Positions 63,378 through 64,000 of a stretch of DNA of 64,000 nt are shown one piece after another. Source of the DNA: Dechloromonas hankyongensis. Its GTDB lineage: Bacteria; Pseudomonadota; Gammaproteobacteria; Burkholderiales; Rhodocyclaceae. The stretch is taken from positions 1,302,001-1,366,000 of the forward strand of contig NZ_JAKLTN010000001.1 of NCBI RefSeq assembly GCF_022012295.1, read 5' to 3'. The position numbers were made by a program, and so were the translations under genes. The number at the start of each line of letters is the position of its first letter. The first letter of the stretch is position 1. The notes under the pieces were generated by a model, which saw nothing but the letters and a program-made list of their open reading frames with translations, did no database searches and was not told the origin of the DNA.

Positions 63378-64000
63378 ATGACTAAAATACTTTGGTTGAT
63401 CGCGGGTGCCTGTTGCATTATTTCATGGCTAGTCCCAAATCACTATTATCCATGGGGGTCTTATTACAACGAAATTGCTGCTGTTTTTGCATTGATTTTC
63501 GCGGCGTCGGCACAGTTTATTTCCAGGAAAAATAGTTTCGCCTGCATACCTGTATCTGTGTGGGTGTTATTTGCGTTATCGCTTTATCCTTGGTTTCAAT
63601 ATTGTTTTGGTGGAGTCGAATTCATCGGTGACTCTGCTGTAGCGTCGCTTTACATTGTTGGCGCAGCATTTTCTTATTATCTGGGTGATGCTTTCATAAA
63701 AAATAATATTGGAACGTTTGATTTATTTTGTCGTGTTTTGGTTTTCGGTGGATTGGTTTCTGGGCTAATTGCAATACAGCAGTGGCTTCAGATGGATCCG
63801 TTGGGTATTTGGACAATAGAAGCTATGGGAGGTGGGCGATCAATTGGAAATATTGGCCAGCCAAATAATTTGGCCACGCTATGTTTGCTGGGTATTTTGG
63901 CCACGGTTTGGTTGGTGGAAATCGGGCGTATATCGTCTTTTGTTGGGTGGCTTGCAGTCTCTATTCTTGGGTTGGCGGTAGCCACCTCGCGCTCCCGCAC
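63378..64000 (+). CDS. O-antigen ligase/PglL-type pilin O-oligosaccharyltransferase, cut by the window edge
   Basis: The first 207 residues of a membrane protein are visible; no stop is reached. It has a chain of hydrophobic segments (starting MTKILWLIAGACCIISWLVP) and the stretch GRSIGNIGQPNNLATLCLLG, which matches the PglL_A/Wzy_C family motif near the periplasmic loop. Such enzymes transfer lipid-linked glycans to pilin serines. Location directly after pilA fits a dedicated pilin glycosylase (TfpO/PilO type). The DNA is AT-rich and codon use is unlike that of the genes before pilA. Confidence 0.78.
   Translation, partial: MTKILWLIAGACCIISWLVPNHYYPWGSYYNEIAAVFALIFAASAQFISRKNSFACIPVSVWVLFALSLYPWFQYCFGGVEFIGDSAVASLYIVGAAFSYYLGDAFIKNNIGTFDLFCRVLVFGGLVSGLIAIQQWLQMDPLGIWTIEAMGGGRSIGNIGQPNNLATLCLLGILATVWLVEIGRISSFVGWLAVSILGLAVATSRSR

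Overview
The window looks like chromosomal DNA of a betaproteobacterium, most likely Rhodocyclales (Dechloromonas/Azonexus-like). The signs are high GC content, phasins for polyhydroxyalkanoate granules, the order mla transporter - bolA - murA - his - hit - tat - S1C protease - Nif3, and a kefB/kdsD divergon. I see no rRNA, tRNA, CRISPR array, transposase or phage gene. The family-level placement is inference.

Layout. 1-1300: two phasin genes on the minus strand; the second has a textbook sigma70 promoter next to a 19-bp palindrome. 1382-4084: lptA, lptC, kdsC, kdsD (minus), divergent from a KefB-type antiporter (4138-6096). 6137-22932: a large MSHA-like type IV pilus/pseudopilus locus. It holds a pilin with a sigma54-type promoter, a membrane histidine kinase, a class III nucleotide cyclase, two RLPCP-motif pseudopilins, PilO-, GspL- and MshK-like proteins, MshG, MshE (with an N-terminal c-di-GMP-binding motif), a TPR protein, the secretin, an ExeA-type ATPase and an NtrC-family response regulator at the far end. 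23039-28463: mlaFEDACB, an ABC-2 exporter pair and a BolA protein, running into murA.

28456-42959 is the murA-his-tat supercluster, but it is interrupted. cspA and a TRAP transporter sit between murA and hisG, a chrA pair sits after hisD, and hisC is inverted with a small unknown gene. The last codons of murA are repeated 89 bp downstream, marking a rearrangement junction. 43003-50354: a YafJ-type amidotransferase, a receiver-GAF-GGDEF-EAL protein, a NarXL-like two-component pair, a DegS-like protease and a Nif3 protein. 50367-59788: a FimV-like protein, an FAH-family hydrolase, PaaK, a MATE exporter, sucCD, a TerC protein, a 114-bp structured element and an ornithine cyclodeaminase-family protein. 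59912-62431: a PP2C phosphatase, an FHA protein and a metallo-beta-lactamase-fold putative cyclic-nucleotide phosphodiesterase with a CRP-like site upstream. 62822-64000: an AT-rich segment with pilA and the start of a PglL-type pilin glycosyltransferase.

Two themes connect the genes. The first is envelope homeostasis: LPS precursor and transport genes, Mla lipid transport, murA, Tat and a DegS-like protease. The second is surface appendages under second-messenger control: a sigma54-type promoter, a split two-component pair and a c-di-GMP motif in the MSHA-like locus, a separate GGDEF-EAL protein, and a cyclase/phosphodiesterase pair for cyclic nucleotides. The MSHA-like locus and its regulation are the most promising subject for follow-up.
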